64,000 bases of DNA, taken from the NCBI RefSeq assembly GCF_005239225.2, contig NC_133297.1:1558392-1622391 (forward strand), in the 5' to 3' direction. Positions 28,778 to 42,364 of the stretch are shown here, piece by piece. The notes beneath the pieces are model-generated. The model saw only the letters and a program-made list of their open reading frames with translations. It ran no database searches and was not told the origin of the DNA. The stretch is from Populus alba. Its lineage: Eukaryota > Streptophyta > Magnoliopsida > Malpighiales > Salicaceae. The translations under genes and the position numbers were made by a program. Within the stretch, counting starts at the first letter, position 1, and each line of letters opens with the position of its first letter.

Positions 28778-31544
28778 TGCTGTATAATGATGCGGAGTGT
28801 TACAGATGTATGTCTGCATGTTGAGCTGGTTCGTAAAACTACTAGTAATTAGGTCGTCGCTAGAATATCCATCAGCTGGGAAAATAACGTGGATGATCTG
28901 TGTCTATTCCGGTACTTGCCACCGGAATACCCTACAACCTGAATACCGTTCCGGTTAAATTAGCAGTATTATCCATAATAATAATAATCTATATTTATAA
29001 AACTCTCCAGCAGTTCCCTTTTCTTCCAAACAATGCTAATTGCGTGTGATCCTTCTCGATCCGTTTCTCAACTCCTGATCTTATAGTGAATGTACGTAAG
29101 ATCAGTCCATCGTTTGGGTTCTGATTCTAGAATATATATGTAGTTATTAAACCGGTAGCTTTTACGAGTTGATCCAGTAACTCAGGGTTTGAACCGGACC
29201 AGATTTAATTCCAAACCACCCTTATGAACTAGCAAGTCAGCATATAATTTGGTTGATGTAATTAAACTCGAATAAGATCGTGCCGGTCAATTACAAGAAA
29301 TTTTTTAATATTTATCTAAAACATTATTTCAGTTTTCAAGGTCAGGTCTAAAAAACATAAAAACACAAGAGTACGTAAAAGCATCTTTTGATTAGTCAAA
29401 ACTTCAAAGATCACCCCCTTTTCCTCTCCTGGCCCGTCCTCTTCAATTAGGGTCTTCAAAATGTTCGCCATTCATGTGGTTAAGATATATAAATGAATTG
29501 ATCTCCAGTAAGAATTTTGGCTGCAAAATATTGCTTGAAATACCGTGCCTGGAATATATTGTTACTCCGGCAAACAAGTTCTTGTAATATGCAAGCTTCA
29601 GGAGTGGTATCAGTCTTCCATGGTATTAATTTAAGGTAGTATGTAGACTAGCGTAGAAAAACTGGAGAATAATGTTATTGTGGGGGTATTAAGAGGATGA
29701 GAAAGGATGATTTTAAGATTTTAATATGTTTATGAGGATATTTTTGGGAAAATAAAATCATTACCTCTATTTTGTTTTTTCTTGTGTCCCCTATATTCCT
29801 TTAAAAATAAACGAGGTGACGAAATTTAAGAAATCTTTTAATGAAGAACTAAAAAATTTTAAGAACTAATTTATAAGTTTAGGTAGAAATATTTTGATTT
29901 TTTTTTTCTAGTGTCTATATATATACATAGTAGACCATTACGAGTGTTTAATAGCAATGATGTCTTTTGAAATATTGTTTTTTAACTTTACATCTACTTA
30001 AAACTTGATTAATTTAGAATTTGAATGAATTTAGATTGAAAAAAAATTAAAAATTAAAAATTGATTGGCTTCAAAAAAAATATTTTGACTTAATTAATCT
30101 GAACTTGATGTTATTTTTTTTCAAAATAACATTATTTAAAAATTTTAAAAAAATTCGAGTTAGTTTAAATAGATATTTCTAAACCGTAACCCAGGTATTG
30201 TTCAGGTAGGATTTTATAACTATGATTTCAAGAATTCAAGGTTGACTTAACTTTTTACGCGGCATAATCATGTGAAGTGTACGATATAACAGACACTTTG
30301 GGCATGAAAGGTCCCCGTTTCATTGTCATAGCCTCCTGATTTATGCCACCTGTGTCTGAGACTATCGGCTGCAGATAGCCAAAGGCCTACTTGACCTGTC
30401 CTGAAAAGCAAAAGAATATTTCTATTTGTCCTATTAAAAAAAAAAACAGAAACAAATTAAGAATATTTCTAAGATCATGTTAATAAATTTATATTTCAGT
30501 CTTTCAGCATTTATCACAAGAAATCTTCAGACAACATGCTTTGCATGTAAGAAACTTCCATGGCAGTTGAAAAATAAGCAATCACAGAGCAATTCAAAGG
30601 AGAAGAAATTGGAAACTTAGTAGCATATATGATGATTAACGTAATTTCACTACTGTTAAAAAAAAGAAAAAGAAAACTCAAGAAAGCTTGACGAAGGATG
30701 AAAATATGGAGATCCGTCCTTAATGCAGACTGGGCCCAGCATCAGGTTGCTTGCCTGCTGCTCCATGCCAAAAGCAGCTTTCCGCAGGCCGCGATATTAC
30801 GCAACATTAGGTAGGTGCTCCATGCCAAAGGTTGTCCGGGTAACCGCAACCGCATTCCCCTTGGGCGGGGGAGGTTGAATTCTCAGTTTCTGTTCGGGTG
30901 GCGCTATTGTGTCTCGCCGTTAAACCGAACCCGATTAACCTCAGGATCCGAAATCCAATTAATTAAATCAAATCAAATATTAACCTAGTAAGACTCAATT
31001 GATTTTTTAACTCCATTGACCCGTTTAACCTGATTAGATCAACATTAAAAATTAAAAAAATAATAACCCTAAATTTACCGGTGACCTTGACAAGGAGTCT
31101 TTCTTGGATCAGTCTCTCCAATTATTTGAGTTAAGGCCCTTGTGATATGGGGGGATAGCACTCTCGCATCTTGTCATAGCATACAATGAACCGACGAGAC
31201 AAGGGCAAGAGGCCAGAAGTAAGCATTGATGCCTTACAAAAGGAAAAACAGAACTCAATTTTGCCTTTATCTTTATCCAGTCAATGTCTCAACAATTACC
31301 CCCGTTGTGTGCACCTATGAACGTATAAGCATGGTATTCTAAACAATAAGAGTCCAGTCTCTATTAAGAAAAGAGGGGGGGAAAGGCTTCTGATTACTCT
31401 TCTATATATTTCCCCTTTCAATTCTATTCATTGTACAGCAGGAGAGTGGAATCAAACTTCATCACCGCATATTTGTCACCACTGTGATTGATTAGTATTG
31501 AAGATGTTTATTATCATCCTCGTGCAGTCAACAATAACCTAAGA
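28778..31544. other. Spacer between the GASA and aspartyl protease genes
   Basis: The first few hundred bases are the probable GASA 3' UTR. The rest is AT-rich with no supported gene. A less AT-rich patch at about 30700-30960 (GCAACCGCATTCCCCTTGGG) resembles a transposon scrap but could not be assigned. The part just left of 31544 is probably the 3' UTR of the protease gene. Confidence 0.55.
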
Positions 31545-34221
31545 TCACAAAGGCTGAAGTTCTTGCTCAGGACCAACAGCACCAACAGGCGTGTACGTTC
31601 CAAGCGCCTTTTGACGTCTCCAGACCAACCATAGGCCAATACTTGATAAACTAACGGCCAGGGTAACAACAACTCCAACAGTCACAGCCACGAAATGTTG
31701 CTGCCACCATGTCCTACAACACAACGAAAGAATCAAATGTGAAAGCACCAAAATGCATCAAAGTTTGGAGGAAGGCCAGAAGAAGGTAGATATCCTAGTA
31801 TAACAGCTAAAAACAAAACAAGGGCTAACACAACGCCAAAGCCAAACAGCCAAACAAACACACTCAAGAACCAAGGACAACACCATATACTGCACTGTTT
31901 GAGATTGTCAAAGAAATGTGAAATCGGAAGCAAATATCAAGTTTGGCAATGGAGTTCAGAGAGGGGAAGAAAACACATACCTGTTCTTTTGAGGCTCAAA
32001 CTTCCATTCGACTAACTCATAGCTTCCAAATCTCTCAGGAAAGTGTAATCGATGCTCACTTAATTGCTGAATTATTTTCTGCACACAGGAAACAAGTATT
32101 GGTTATGATACTTCAGTTAGCAAGTGAAAAGGTAGCCAGTTGCATATGCAACAACTACAACAGCACAATGGTATGATTACCATCGCTGTGGTATTGGAAA
32201 TGTACTCAGCAGATTCAGAAGGAAGAATGGCCCATTTAACAAGATAATTATTTCCTGTCGACGTGAAATTCAACATGTGAACCTGAAAATCAAGCAATTG
32301 CAAGAGTATCAGATTAAATTTATGCTTCATCTCAATCAGCTAATGTTGAACAATATTTGAGATATTGTTGATGTCAACAAATTGAATGCACCAAATGTTA
32401 TTAACTACGTTGATCTGCTATGTTAGATTAATTTGAATGGTAACAATTCATGAGCTATAAACCCAGCCCATCAGGTTAAAAACCTGTTACTCTGCAGCAA
32501 GGTTTTGAGAAAGCCATGTCAAGCCAAAGTAACTCAATTGTACCTGTAAATTATCAACTTCCAACTCATGGGCAATGAACTCTGCCACTTCTGTGAAGTT
32601 GGGCTTTGTGTTTGAGTTGTTGACACTGATCAACATATCAAACGTTATAATTCCAATTCGAATTTCACCTAAATATCACATGGAACAACACAACATCATT
32701 GGAGAGATTTTATAGTACAAACAAGCACCAAAAGAATGTTAAGAGCAGAAGTTGGAAAAGGACGATCATCATAACCATATCGATTACATATTTAGGGCAC
32801 CTGAAAGTAAGCATCAAACAAATGAAAACAATAAGAGTCAATAATTGGCTCAAAATCACTGGGTGCCCCTCTACATTTATTTTTTGGTGCTCTACAACAT
32901 TTTGGTCCGTAACAACCCTTTTACTAGCAATTTTAGTGGGTTTCAAGTCTTCCATCCATCCCCATTAGTGGTAGAATAGATGTTTGATTAACAATGTTAG
33001 TTGACTCAAATGAATGGTATTGATCATGCCACATGTACGATTGTTTATGACTGTGATATGCATAAATTATATAAAAAAATTTTATAAGATATTCCAAATA
33101 AAAATCTTGAAATAAATTTATTTTATTAAATTAAAGATTGATGTTAGAAAAAAATGCAAAGGAAATCCAGAACGAAATAACCCTCAATTTTCCACACTTG
33201 TGCATGCAACCGCCAACTACTGATGCAAAATCACAAAGCTGCAGCAATCTATTTTTCTGCTGTCACATAAGACACCTTTGAAGTTACAGCATTATACTTA
33301 TACATTCCATTCCAATCAAATTGTTTTATGAGGCCCTTGATTATTTTTGAGATTCTTCTACTTAAAAATCCTATCCCAGTTCTCATTTTTGTTCGATTCA
33401 TTAGCATCTCAAAAAAGCCCAAATCCCATCCCACCATCATTGTTCAGCTTAAGCACTCCCATGAAATTAAGCAGTTAAAAACCCAAGTTGTTACTATTTA
33501 TTCCACATCAATTTCCAAAGCTTGCAAAAGCAAACCAATTTATGAACCATCAAATCAAGCACTCAAGAAATCTTATATAAAACCCAAATCATGAATGAAA
33601 AAAATCACAACTTTGTCATGAATAAACAGCTTACATGTAAGCTAAGCTCTTTAGAAGCTAAATTTGCAAACCATAGAAAATAATCAAAAATCCAAATCAA
33701 ATTTGCACTCCTATTTTATGATGCATGCTTGACATGAGGCCGTGTAAATGATTAAATCAAAGTACCTGGATGGAAAAATGGCAAGCTGCTTGGAGCTTGC
33801 ACAGGTGGCATTGCTTGACTTCTATTACTGCTAGGGGAAGGTACAGGTGCTGAAGCAGGCACACCAGGAACTTGCAACCTCTTCCATAGTTCAGAACAGT
33901 TAGTTTTCCAGAAGCCAATTTTATCATTCTCTCGATCATAAGTTACTAGTGTGTTACGGACAACAATTCCTGCCACGAATGATAAAAGGTAAGAGAGATC
34001 TGTCAAGTGTATCTGCATATTATAGATCGTCAACTATTGAATTCAACTCTAACAACTGTCAATTTCAGACATGCACGCTAGAAGATGTATTATACCTCCT
34101 AAAAGAGTAGTCGGATCATTTCCATTATGGAAAATACCCAGGCAATATGCACCGCTGACCTTTGTGTGCTTTAGCCCATGCCATGAGAAAAAAAAGGAGA
34201 GAAACAAATAAGAGAGGACAG

Positions 34222-34264
<43 letters not shown>

Positions 34265-37135
34265 GGACAGAAAAGGAGGGACAAGAAAAATATTGCTGTG
34301 TAAATAAAAGAAATAAATTGAAACCACAAGAAAAGAAACAGAAGGAGACATCCTGAACCATACTGAAGTAATTTTGCTAGAATCCCAAGCTTATTTTTGT
34401 TCTCAAGAAGAAATTTAAGAAGAATAACAAAAGCCAAAATTACCCGGAAGAGATAATTCTCTGGAGACAGTGACAGCTTTTGACCACTGCCAAACACCAT
34501 ATTGACTTCTGGAAAAACTTTTGACAGATGAGAGACCTCCCTAAATCACAATTCAACCAAAAAGAAACGAACAAAGAATAAAATAAGCACTCAACAGATC
34601 TTACAGCCAGGACAAGTTATAAAGAAAATGATGCTAGACATCAAAATTCTGTTCTTATTATAGGTAACACCTTCCAGCACCAGAAAAGCAAATATCATGG
34701 TAATTTGGATCAGGGCCTGGGATCTGCTTGAGATGATGGATTTCCTTCATAATCTGCATTTCAGTACAAAGTTAACCTTGAAATAACAGTCCAGTTTAAC
34801 AATATATTCTCCCATAGCTGAAAAAAATGAAACCAATCTTTATACCAAACAGTAGCAAGACTTTTTTTTTCCAATCAAAGCACAAGATATAAGAACTACA
34901 GGAAACAGGTTATGGGAATAAATAGTAAAGAAATTAAGCCGAAAGAAGTTGAGATTTAGCGCCAAACTCAAACATAATCTCACACTTAATAGACAACTTC
35001 TGCAATCAGCCGCAATTAACCTAGATAGAGCCAAGCAATTCCGTCGAAAACCCAATCTTATTGGATGGAGATTAATTCTCAAAATTGAGATGCATCATCC
35101 AAATTGTTAACCTTATCCTCTGTATACTTAATATATGGTATTTGCTATAAAATCAATTGGCAATTGCAAGGAAGTAACAAAATAAGCACACAGCTAAAGT
35201 TGAGCATGGAGAACATTAAACATGGATTCCAAATCTAGTTAACAAGGTGAACCCTCTCCTAACTAGAAAGGAATTAATAAAATAACCTCACTAGCATTCA
35301 AAAGAATATTTCACTTAACCTACAGTAAGATTGTAGAATATGGATGCTTTGATGTTTGACTATGAGATAGCCACATAGGATAAAAAGTTCCTACTTGGTT
35401 AATGCAAGCCTTAATCATGAGTTCACATAGAAGCAAAATTAAGCATGGAGAACATTGGTATTCCAGAAGCGTACCCATAACATGACGAGTGATGATTTGA
35501 GTAATTATTTGTGTGATTATGCTTAAAATACCATTATATAATGGTTTATTCGCAAATTCAACTAAACAGCACAATAAATTTTCAGATGAAACTTCATTTG
35601 GTATGATAAACAGTGACATTGATAGTTATAATTGAAAAAAAGTTGGTAAGCAGAAAGAAGAACAATAAAACAGTCACAGCAGAGCTACAACTCGACTTTT
35701 AGACCAACCATGGTAGAAGAGATTGAAATTAGAGCCATGATATCTTACAGCATCTTTTAACGCATGAAAAGCTGCTTCTGGAAAGTAAGCGTACGTAGTT
35801 CCACTGTCCAAAACTGTTCCATGCTTTTCATCAAAGACTTTCGGTTTTAATTTCAATGGCTTCCCAGCTACATGTAGTTCTTTCAGCTCAATATTGTAAT
35901 ATGGACTGTCATCATCCAAAAACTACATTAAATGTGTGAGATGTACTAAGATGAATACCAAGAAAATTAATCAACGATAACCATGTTGATAAAGTATCCT
36001 ACCTGCGATAAGGGTTGGAATGGGAAAAAACCATGTTGGGGGGAGGAGAAATCTGACCAAGTACCATCGCACCCCCACCCACATCCATCCCACCATAACA
36101 CAACGAAAACGAATCACCAATAACACCCTTGTCAACAAGTTGATCAACAACACTGAGCCGGCCACGACCTAAACCCATTATCCCATCAGCACGTTGGCTG
36201 TAAAGATCACCAGTTTCCACATTTTCACAACCGAAAACAGCACGTTGAGGTTTAAGCTCACTTTCATTTCCAAATGAAACAACATCCTCAGCAATCACAC
36301 CACTGCTCGAGCTCATCTCTGCATAGCGTCTCTCATAAGTACACTGCTTTCCCTGATCATCACAATTACAACCTGGGTTGCACTTTACAGGCTGATAAGT
36401 ACTAGACAATTCCGGTTGAAACCTCGGATCCTATATAAAACCAGAAAAAAAAAGCTCTCAAACCACCACGTTCGATTTAGTTTGAAAAATTCAAAACCCC
36501 CATTTCAAATTAAGCATTATTTAAAAAAAAAATCCTTTCATTTAAAAAGTAAAAACATTGCACCAATTAATCAACATGTAAACTGATGAACTGTACACCA
36601 ACCAAAGATACGGTCAACAAGTACAGGATGAAGTGTAGATACAGCAGAACCTTAAAAAAGCAGGAAAACAAAGCCAAACCTGATGCTTGCCGCACCGTTC
36701 ACAGCTAGAGCACGGAACATATGTCACAGTACTTCCTGTATCCACAATAAGAGCAAATTCCTGTGGAGGCGTCCCAATAAACAGCCGCGTTGTATAATAA
36801 CTGCAAAAAAAATTCATCAGCGACGAAATTCAATTGTACAACAATACACAAGAAACAAAAGCAAAAAAGAAAATACAGTGTGTATACCCGTTAGAGAGGA
36901 GATCGTCGAAGAGGCGCATGCGAGCGTTAGGGAGCTCGGAATTCTGGAGATGGCGCCGGCTGTAGTGGCCGTCGAAGGGCATCCGGTGAGCGGAGATGTT
37001 AGGAGTTGAGAGGAGGAGAGGAAGTATCATGGGATGGTGGCGATTGTTGAAATCGGAAGTTGAAGAAACGATGGCGTAGAGATTTAATAAAATTAAGGAG
37101 TAAGGGATCATGAGAGAGGAGGAGGAGTTAGCCAT
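31545..37135 (-). CDS. A1 (pepsin-like) aspartyl protease with C-terminal membrane anchor
   Basis: The 634-aa protein is encoded by 12 exons: 37135-36888, 36800-36680, 36430-36003, 35905-35749, 34753-34671, 34540-34444, 34168-34096, 33969-33766, 32668-32544, 32282-32181, 32078-31981 and 31713-31545. All junctions are GT-AG and stay in frame. A signal peptide covers about 1-27. The catalytic motifs are DTGS (Asp103) and DSGT (Asp299), with a Cys-rich insert typical of plant atypical members. After the protease domain come a Pro/Ser-rich stretch (SAPVPSPSSNRSQAMPP), a second conserved region and a transmembrane helix at about 586-610 ahead of WRRQKALG. This predicts a secretory-pathway type I membrane protein. 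The closest recalled relatives are the Arabidopsis proteins At5g43100/At3g50050. Exon 4 uses the inner acceptor GACAG at 35906, which restores the family sequence PYRSPYYNI. Confidence 0.9.
34225..34260. repeat. (GA)n microsatellite in a protease-gene intron
   Basis: A perfect (GA)n run of about 36 bp lies within the intron between exons 6 and 7, 57 bp or more upstream of the exon 7 acceptor at 34169. It reads (CT)n on the coding strand. Confidence 0.9.
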
Positions 37136-38199
37136 GAGGGTCAACGGGGTTGGGGAAGAGGGAGAGAGCAGAGATACAATACAAGTAATACACACTAGTT
37201 CTCTCCTCTCCTCTCTCGCCAAAGAAATGGAAAGCTATGTCAGACCGATTCGAGATTAATGGGTGTTTGGGGTTTTGTTTGTTGTGGAAAAATATTAAAT
37301 TTATATTTTTTTTAGTAGTTGATAGTTTTATATGCTCATAATAAATATAAAAAATTAAAAAAAAATTGTTTGATATATTTTTAAATAAAAAGTTATTTTA
37401 AATAGTTTAAAAGTTTGTTTTTTTATATAATTTTATAAAAAATATAAAAAAAATTTTTTAGTATTTTTTTATGGTTTTAATATATGGAGATAAAAATTAA
37501 AAAAATATAAAAATATATCATTTTAATATATTTTTATTTAAAAAAATTATATATCACATTACTAAACATATCATTAACTAAAAAAATAGAATTATTAGAT
37601 TAATTATTTAAAAAAATAAAAAAAATTAATTTGAAATAAAAAAATTAAAAAAAAAAATTAAATTTTTTTAAAATACAAAAACAAATATTACTTATTTCCC
37701 TACTTGTAGTTAAAGATAGGCTAATCATACTTCTGTAAAACTCGGAGAAATAAAACGACAACCATCCATAATTACAACTAGACGAAGCACGTAATTAATA
37801 CGATCACCAATAATTAATAGTTATTCTTATATTTATAAAGTTATTTGAATATTTTGTAATTTGTATTCATATATTTTGAGAATATTTAGAAGAGATGAAG
37901 ACATTGAGAATATTTTGTATTTTTTTTATGGAAATTTTTTTAAAAGTTATTTGAATTAATATTTATTCTTATATTTATATTTTTATATATTAACAATAAC
38001 TAATCAAGCAGGGAAAATCACCATTCTTCTCCTCATATGTTATTATTCATTAGAACAGCGACATGTCTTTTTTTTCTTCTGTTTTTTTTGTTTATTTTTA
38101 TATTTCAACATGAATTATTAAGAATTAGATTTTATTATTTATTTTTTATTTATTTTATACATGTTTATCACCGTTCTTCTCCTCATATGTTTATTAAGA
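37136..38199. other. Spacer between the protease and Pumilio genes
   Basis: It holds the presumed protease promoter and 5' UTR (a CTCTC-rich leader at 37140-37225), then very AT-rich DNA of the dispersed-repeat type at about 37260-37690. No gene is seen. Confidence 0.6.
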
Positions 38200-38480
38200 A
38201 TTCTCTGTAAAGACTCGCCAGCTTCCATGAAATTTCTTTGCACTGGAAATGGATGATCAGATCACGTTAGCAACTCTAAGATCTAGCTGCGAGGTGTGGC
38301 TATCTCAAGCAATTTCCACTGCATTTTCCACAGTAATCCACACGCCTTAATTTCGGGTTTTTTTGACTTGTCAATTACATGCGTCAAGAACCAAAATATT
38401 GATGGTAGTGCTCTCTTTCTTTCCTTCTCTCTTCCATGACCATGCCATGTTCATGTGGGACTAAACCAAACACATCCGAA
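38200..38480. repeat. Direct repeat flanking the Pumilio gene, left copy
   Basis: About 280 bp nearly identical to 44916-45187, in the same orientation and 6716 bp away. Shared blocks include GTAAAGACTCGCCAGCTTC, GCTGCGAGGTGTGGCTATCT and TTACATGCGTCAAGAACC. It has no ORF of note. Confidence 0.93.
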
Positions 38481-38789
38481 AACCACATTGTTTGAATGGA
38501 TCAAATTATTTTATTATTTCTTAATTGAAAGTAGTTAATCAAACTGTTTTTTAAAACCTGAAAAAACTACATCTACAGGAGCTTCCGCATTTATAAACAG
38601 ACTCCAAACATGGAAGTAGGAAAACGGCGGGACAATCACAAAATATACAGTTTAACCTTCTAATTTCTTGGAGATTGCTGCCGGTAATTCAAGCTAGCTA
38701 GTTCCTACTCAGTTACAGAGTCACCACAACTCCCAAATTCCCTTCGTTCTAATGCTATAACAGTACGTACCAGAAAACAGGGGACACCT

Positions 38790-38812
38790 AAACAACAACA
38801 ACAACAACAAAC
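38790..38812. repeat. (AAC)n microsatellite
   Basis: A short perfect AAC-type run sits just past the Pumilio 3' end, likely in or near its 3' UTR. Confidence 0.8.
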
Positions 38813-38972
38813 AAGAGACACTCGCACAGCCATTCACCATGATGAAGCGTCCAAGGTCAGTTACGAGCACAACTGAACAACAGCAACAATGGGGTAAAAC
38901 TCGAAAAAAAAAACCAGTACCAAGATCTGTAGGAAAATTTTGGTTAGAACAACTCCCTCAGTTTACACATGC

Positions 38973-41900
38973 CTACAGCTGTAGCGGCCTCATGTTCTTG
39001 TTCAACCAAACAAGCACCTTTTGCCCATAGATATTGCTGCGCATCTTTTGGGCGTTCATTTGTATTAGAGCTACTAAATATCTTTGGACTTGTCCCTGCT
39101 CTTGCAAAAAAACAGCAACAAATAATCAAAGCCTGTTTGAGGACAACATCTTTGGGATTAAACTACACTTGGGACGATACTAGAAAATTACTAAAAACCT
39201 ATACAAGCCATGCATGAAGTTGGTACTAGAAAACACACTTGTCTGGCAGAGATACTCACTGGCAAGCTTGGTGAATGCCTGCCTATTAACTAGTATTGTT
39301 TTCGAGAAAGTGGAAATTCAAGAAATGCAAGTCCAAAATCAGCATCCCAGGATGCAGAGGCCGATTTTAAGTTCAGTAATCCATCCCACTAAACAAAGAA
39401 CCGTACATGGTTTGCAGTTACCTAACAAACATGTAAATGTATATCTTGGAGTGTAAATGATCTAACCTGAGATACTGATAGTGCCTTCTGGATAACAAAG
39501 TTTCCAAAAGGATCCACAAGGAGAATAGAAGCAAGTGGATTTCCTAGCAACTCCAAGATAATTTGTGTGGATTGTTCCTCTCTCGTTGTTAACAGGCAGC
39601 TTTCCACAACGTTGCTTCCATACTTGTTACATGAAAGAGCCATGTAACTCCCTTTAAACTGTGCTAGGAGATTTTCTGTGATTTCCGGCAACTTCAATTT
39701 CAGAATATGTTGCACTACATAGTTTCTACAGGAAATCATGGAAAATTAGAAGAACCATATGAAGTTAATATTACACTCGCATGTGAAGTAAAGCGTAAAG
39801 CATTGATGAGGTTTAGTAAAACAAACCCATAATGATCTTCTGCCAGGAGTAGTGCGTTTGCTATTATCTCAGCCAACAGTCGATCTCTGGCTTCTCCCTC
39901 AGAATATTCAACACATCGCTGCAGCACACAGCATCCGCTCTTGTTGGTTGCAATCCCAAAGCAGTTCTCTGCCACCTGTTTCAGAATATACTGGAACAAT
40001 AATCCACTATCAGGTACACATGACGCCAGAATATGATTCGGTTTCAAGCAATACTTTTTATTGCAGAATAACATCACATCCGAACTTGTTGAAGATAACA
40101 AGTGCGTCAGGAAAGAGGAAAGGAAGAAAAGAGAAACATCAGGCAACAGACGTGGAATAACCTATGGTACATATGAAACACTGCTGATTCAAGTCAAAAT
40201 ATTTTAGAAAGCTGCGAATAAAACTGCAGCAAGATCAAGAGATATTTCCATTATTGCAGCCTTTTAAAACACTAAAAGTTTTCGCAAGCTTGTTGGAGTT
40301 CGCAAGTTTTACACCTAATTCAGTTGATTGAGATGCACTGTTTCTAGCTAAATTCTCCCCTCAAACTGCACACCAATGGTTAGGCAGAGAAAAAAGTTTC
40401 ACATTGATCCTAAGTAAGTGCCTGTAGAAAGGAGGAGCCTTGCAAAGTCACAAAGATGCAAGCCCAAAACGAACCATTGGACTGATAACACGTTTGGAGT
40501 CCAATATTCCAAGGAATGAAGAGAGCACGGAATAAGCAAATAAATAAATTGATTCGAAACCCTTATGCAATGATTAAGATTAAAAAAATAAGTGCACAAA
40601 AAATCCGAAACAATCAGAACAGAAGCCATAAAGCCATCATAGATCCCAGCCAGCTGAATCAAATGCAAGCGTAGCATATACTTATACTAAACTTATCCTA
40701 AGGGAACCCAACAAAAGCCAAAGCCATGGAAGGCGAAAACCAACAGAGAAGTAGCCAATTATTCTTCATCAAGAAAAGTGACTAAGTTATGGAGTGGGAG
40801 AAAAAAATGAAGCCCTTTTCCTCTCCCCTAAAAGATAAACGATTCCAGTAGAAACTGTTAAATATTCAGGATTATAGGCGATAGCATAGATGCATATACA
40901 GAAACAAGAATGTTGCAGTAATGATTGTACCTCTAAGAATGTTCAGGTAGATGGCAAAAACTAGAATATATATAGTTGTCACCCACTAAGTATCAATTAA
41001 GTCGAAATCCACGGACAAAAAAGTTGAATTAATAAGATAGAAATAAGGATATAAAAGAACTTGATCCATTAAGAAAATCATTTGACAGAGACAAAATGTG
41101 AAAACAAATACAATAATCACCATATTGAAGCGAAGTGATGAAGCAAATCATCTAGCAATACAAATAGCAGCATGTCACAAGAAATGAGAACTCAGATTAC
41201 ACTCCATCAGAAAAGAACACAGGATTACAACAAAATTTATTGAGAATTTAGCTTTTTGGGGGGTCAATGAATAGAAAGATCACCTTATTGTCTTCAGTAG
41301 AAAAATGCTTGACAAAATGCTGGATCACATGATGACCATTGGAATCCGTAATCAATGCAACAGCACCTAGGCTTAGAGCTGATACAACTATAGAAACTTG
41401 CTGTGGGTTCGTGATACAATTCAACAACTTTTGTACCACCCGAGTTCTGTTGCCAGAAGAAAAAATAAATCAATTCAACAGTTAATAAAACAAAAGGAAA
41501 CAAATAGAAATGAGTAGGATAACAGCCAAATGTATGTACATACCCATGCACATCAAGACAAATCCTCACTAGTTGAAAATCAGTTCGAGTTAACATTCTC
41601 AAAATCCCAGTCCTCTGTTCCTCGCTAAGCACCTCTACAAGCTTTTGTACAACATAATTCCCAAATGGGTCCACTATCAACCCACCCACATAGCCTATGA
41701 CCTCGTAAAACAACATATTAATTTGTTCTCTTGTTGCACTCTCGATGAGTTTTTGCAAGAATTTACATCCGTACGGATCCTTAGCCAATGCCACAACCTT
41801 ACCACTCAAATCTTCCCAGGACAAGTAATCTTGTAACCTAAGTGGCCTCCTGATCAAAGAATTCTGGTTTTTAGACACCAAACCATTATTGATCGACCTA

Positions 41901-42364
41901 TAAATCGATTCTCTTTGCACTAATCCTCTCCGATCGTTAAAGTCTGGATTTTGATACGCGCCGCAATAAACAGAACTGTTAGTCCTCAAATCAGAATTAG
42001 ACCCGGCTATGATTGGATTACGAAGAAAATCTTGAATCCTCGTGGCCCCAAAAGTATCTATATCATTGTTTTGCGTTGTCGAGAAACCAGCCTGGTAAAC
42101 GCCACTAAGGGCAAAACCATCAAAAGAGTTCAAATTCACAACAGACCCATCAAGGATTTTGCTATTAAAACGTGGATATAAATCTTGGGTATCATTAGAT
42201 ACATCAAGTCTTGAAAATAAAAATTCAAGAGGGAAAGGGTTGTGTGTAGAAGTTTCAGGGCTCATACGGCTTTGATCCGTCGAACGGGAATTGGGAGTCT
42301 CTGAGGAAAAAGGCCCCGTTCCAGCAAGAAATCTGAGGCGCTGTTGTTGGTGGTGACGGTCCAT
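38973..42364 (-). CDS. Pumilio-family RNA-binding protein
   Basis: The 509-aa protein is encoded by five exons: 42364-41544, 41446-41284, 39990-39827, 39725-39467 and 39095-38973. All junctions are GT-AG and in frame. The first about 180 residues are polar and unconserved. Eight Pumilio repeats follow, with recognition segments DPYGCKFLQ (196-204), DPFGNYVVQ, DVHGTRVVQ, DSNGHHVIQ, NKSGCCVLQ, DHYGNYVVQ, NKYGSNVVE and DPFGNFVIQ. The C-terminal cap is RSNIYGQKVLVWL. Such proteins bind mRNA 3' UTRs and control decay and translation in the cytoplasm. By the known repeat code, repeats 8, 7 and 6 read U, G, U. The short N-terminus suggests the APUM7-12-like group rather than the long PUM1-6 type. 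The last exon was placed by hand from acceptor GAGCAG at 39096. Confidence 0.93.

Noticed and set aside
28613..28819. Minus-strand 68-aa frame over the GASA gene
   Set aside because: It is a shadow of the cysteine-rich plus-strand exon with no family resemblance.
34162..34500. Frames rich in Arg-Glu or Leu-Ser over the protease intron
   Set aside because: They translate the (GA)n microsatellite and run across splice sites.
37135..37222. Upstream in-frame Met at 37222 extending the aspartyl protease by 29 residues
   Set aside because: The extension lies in a CT-rich leader-like sequence, while the Met at 37135 begins a good signal peptide as expected for the family.
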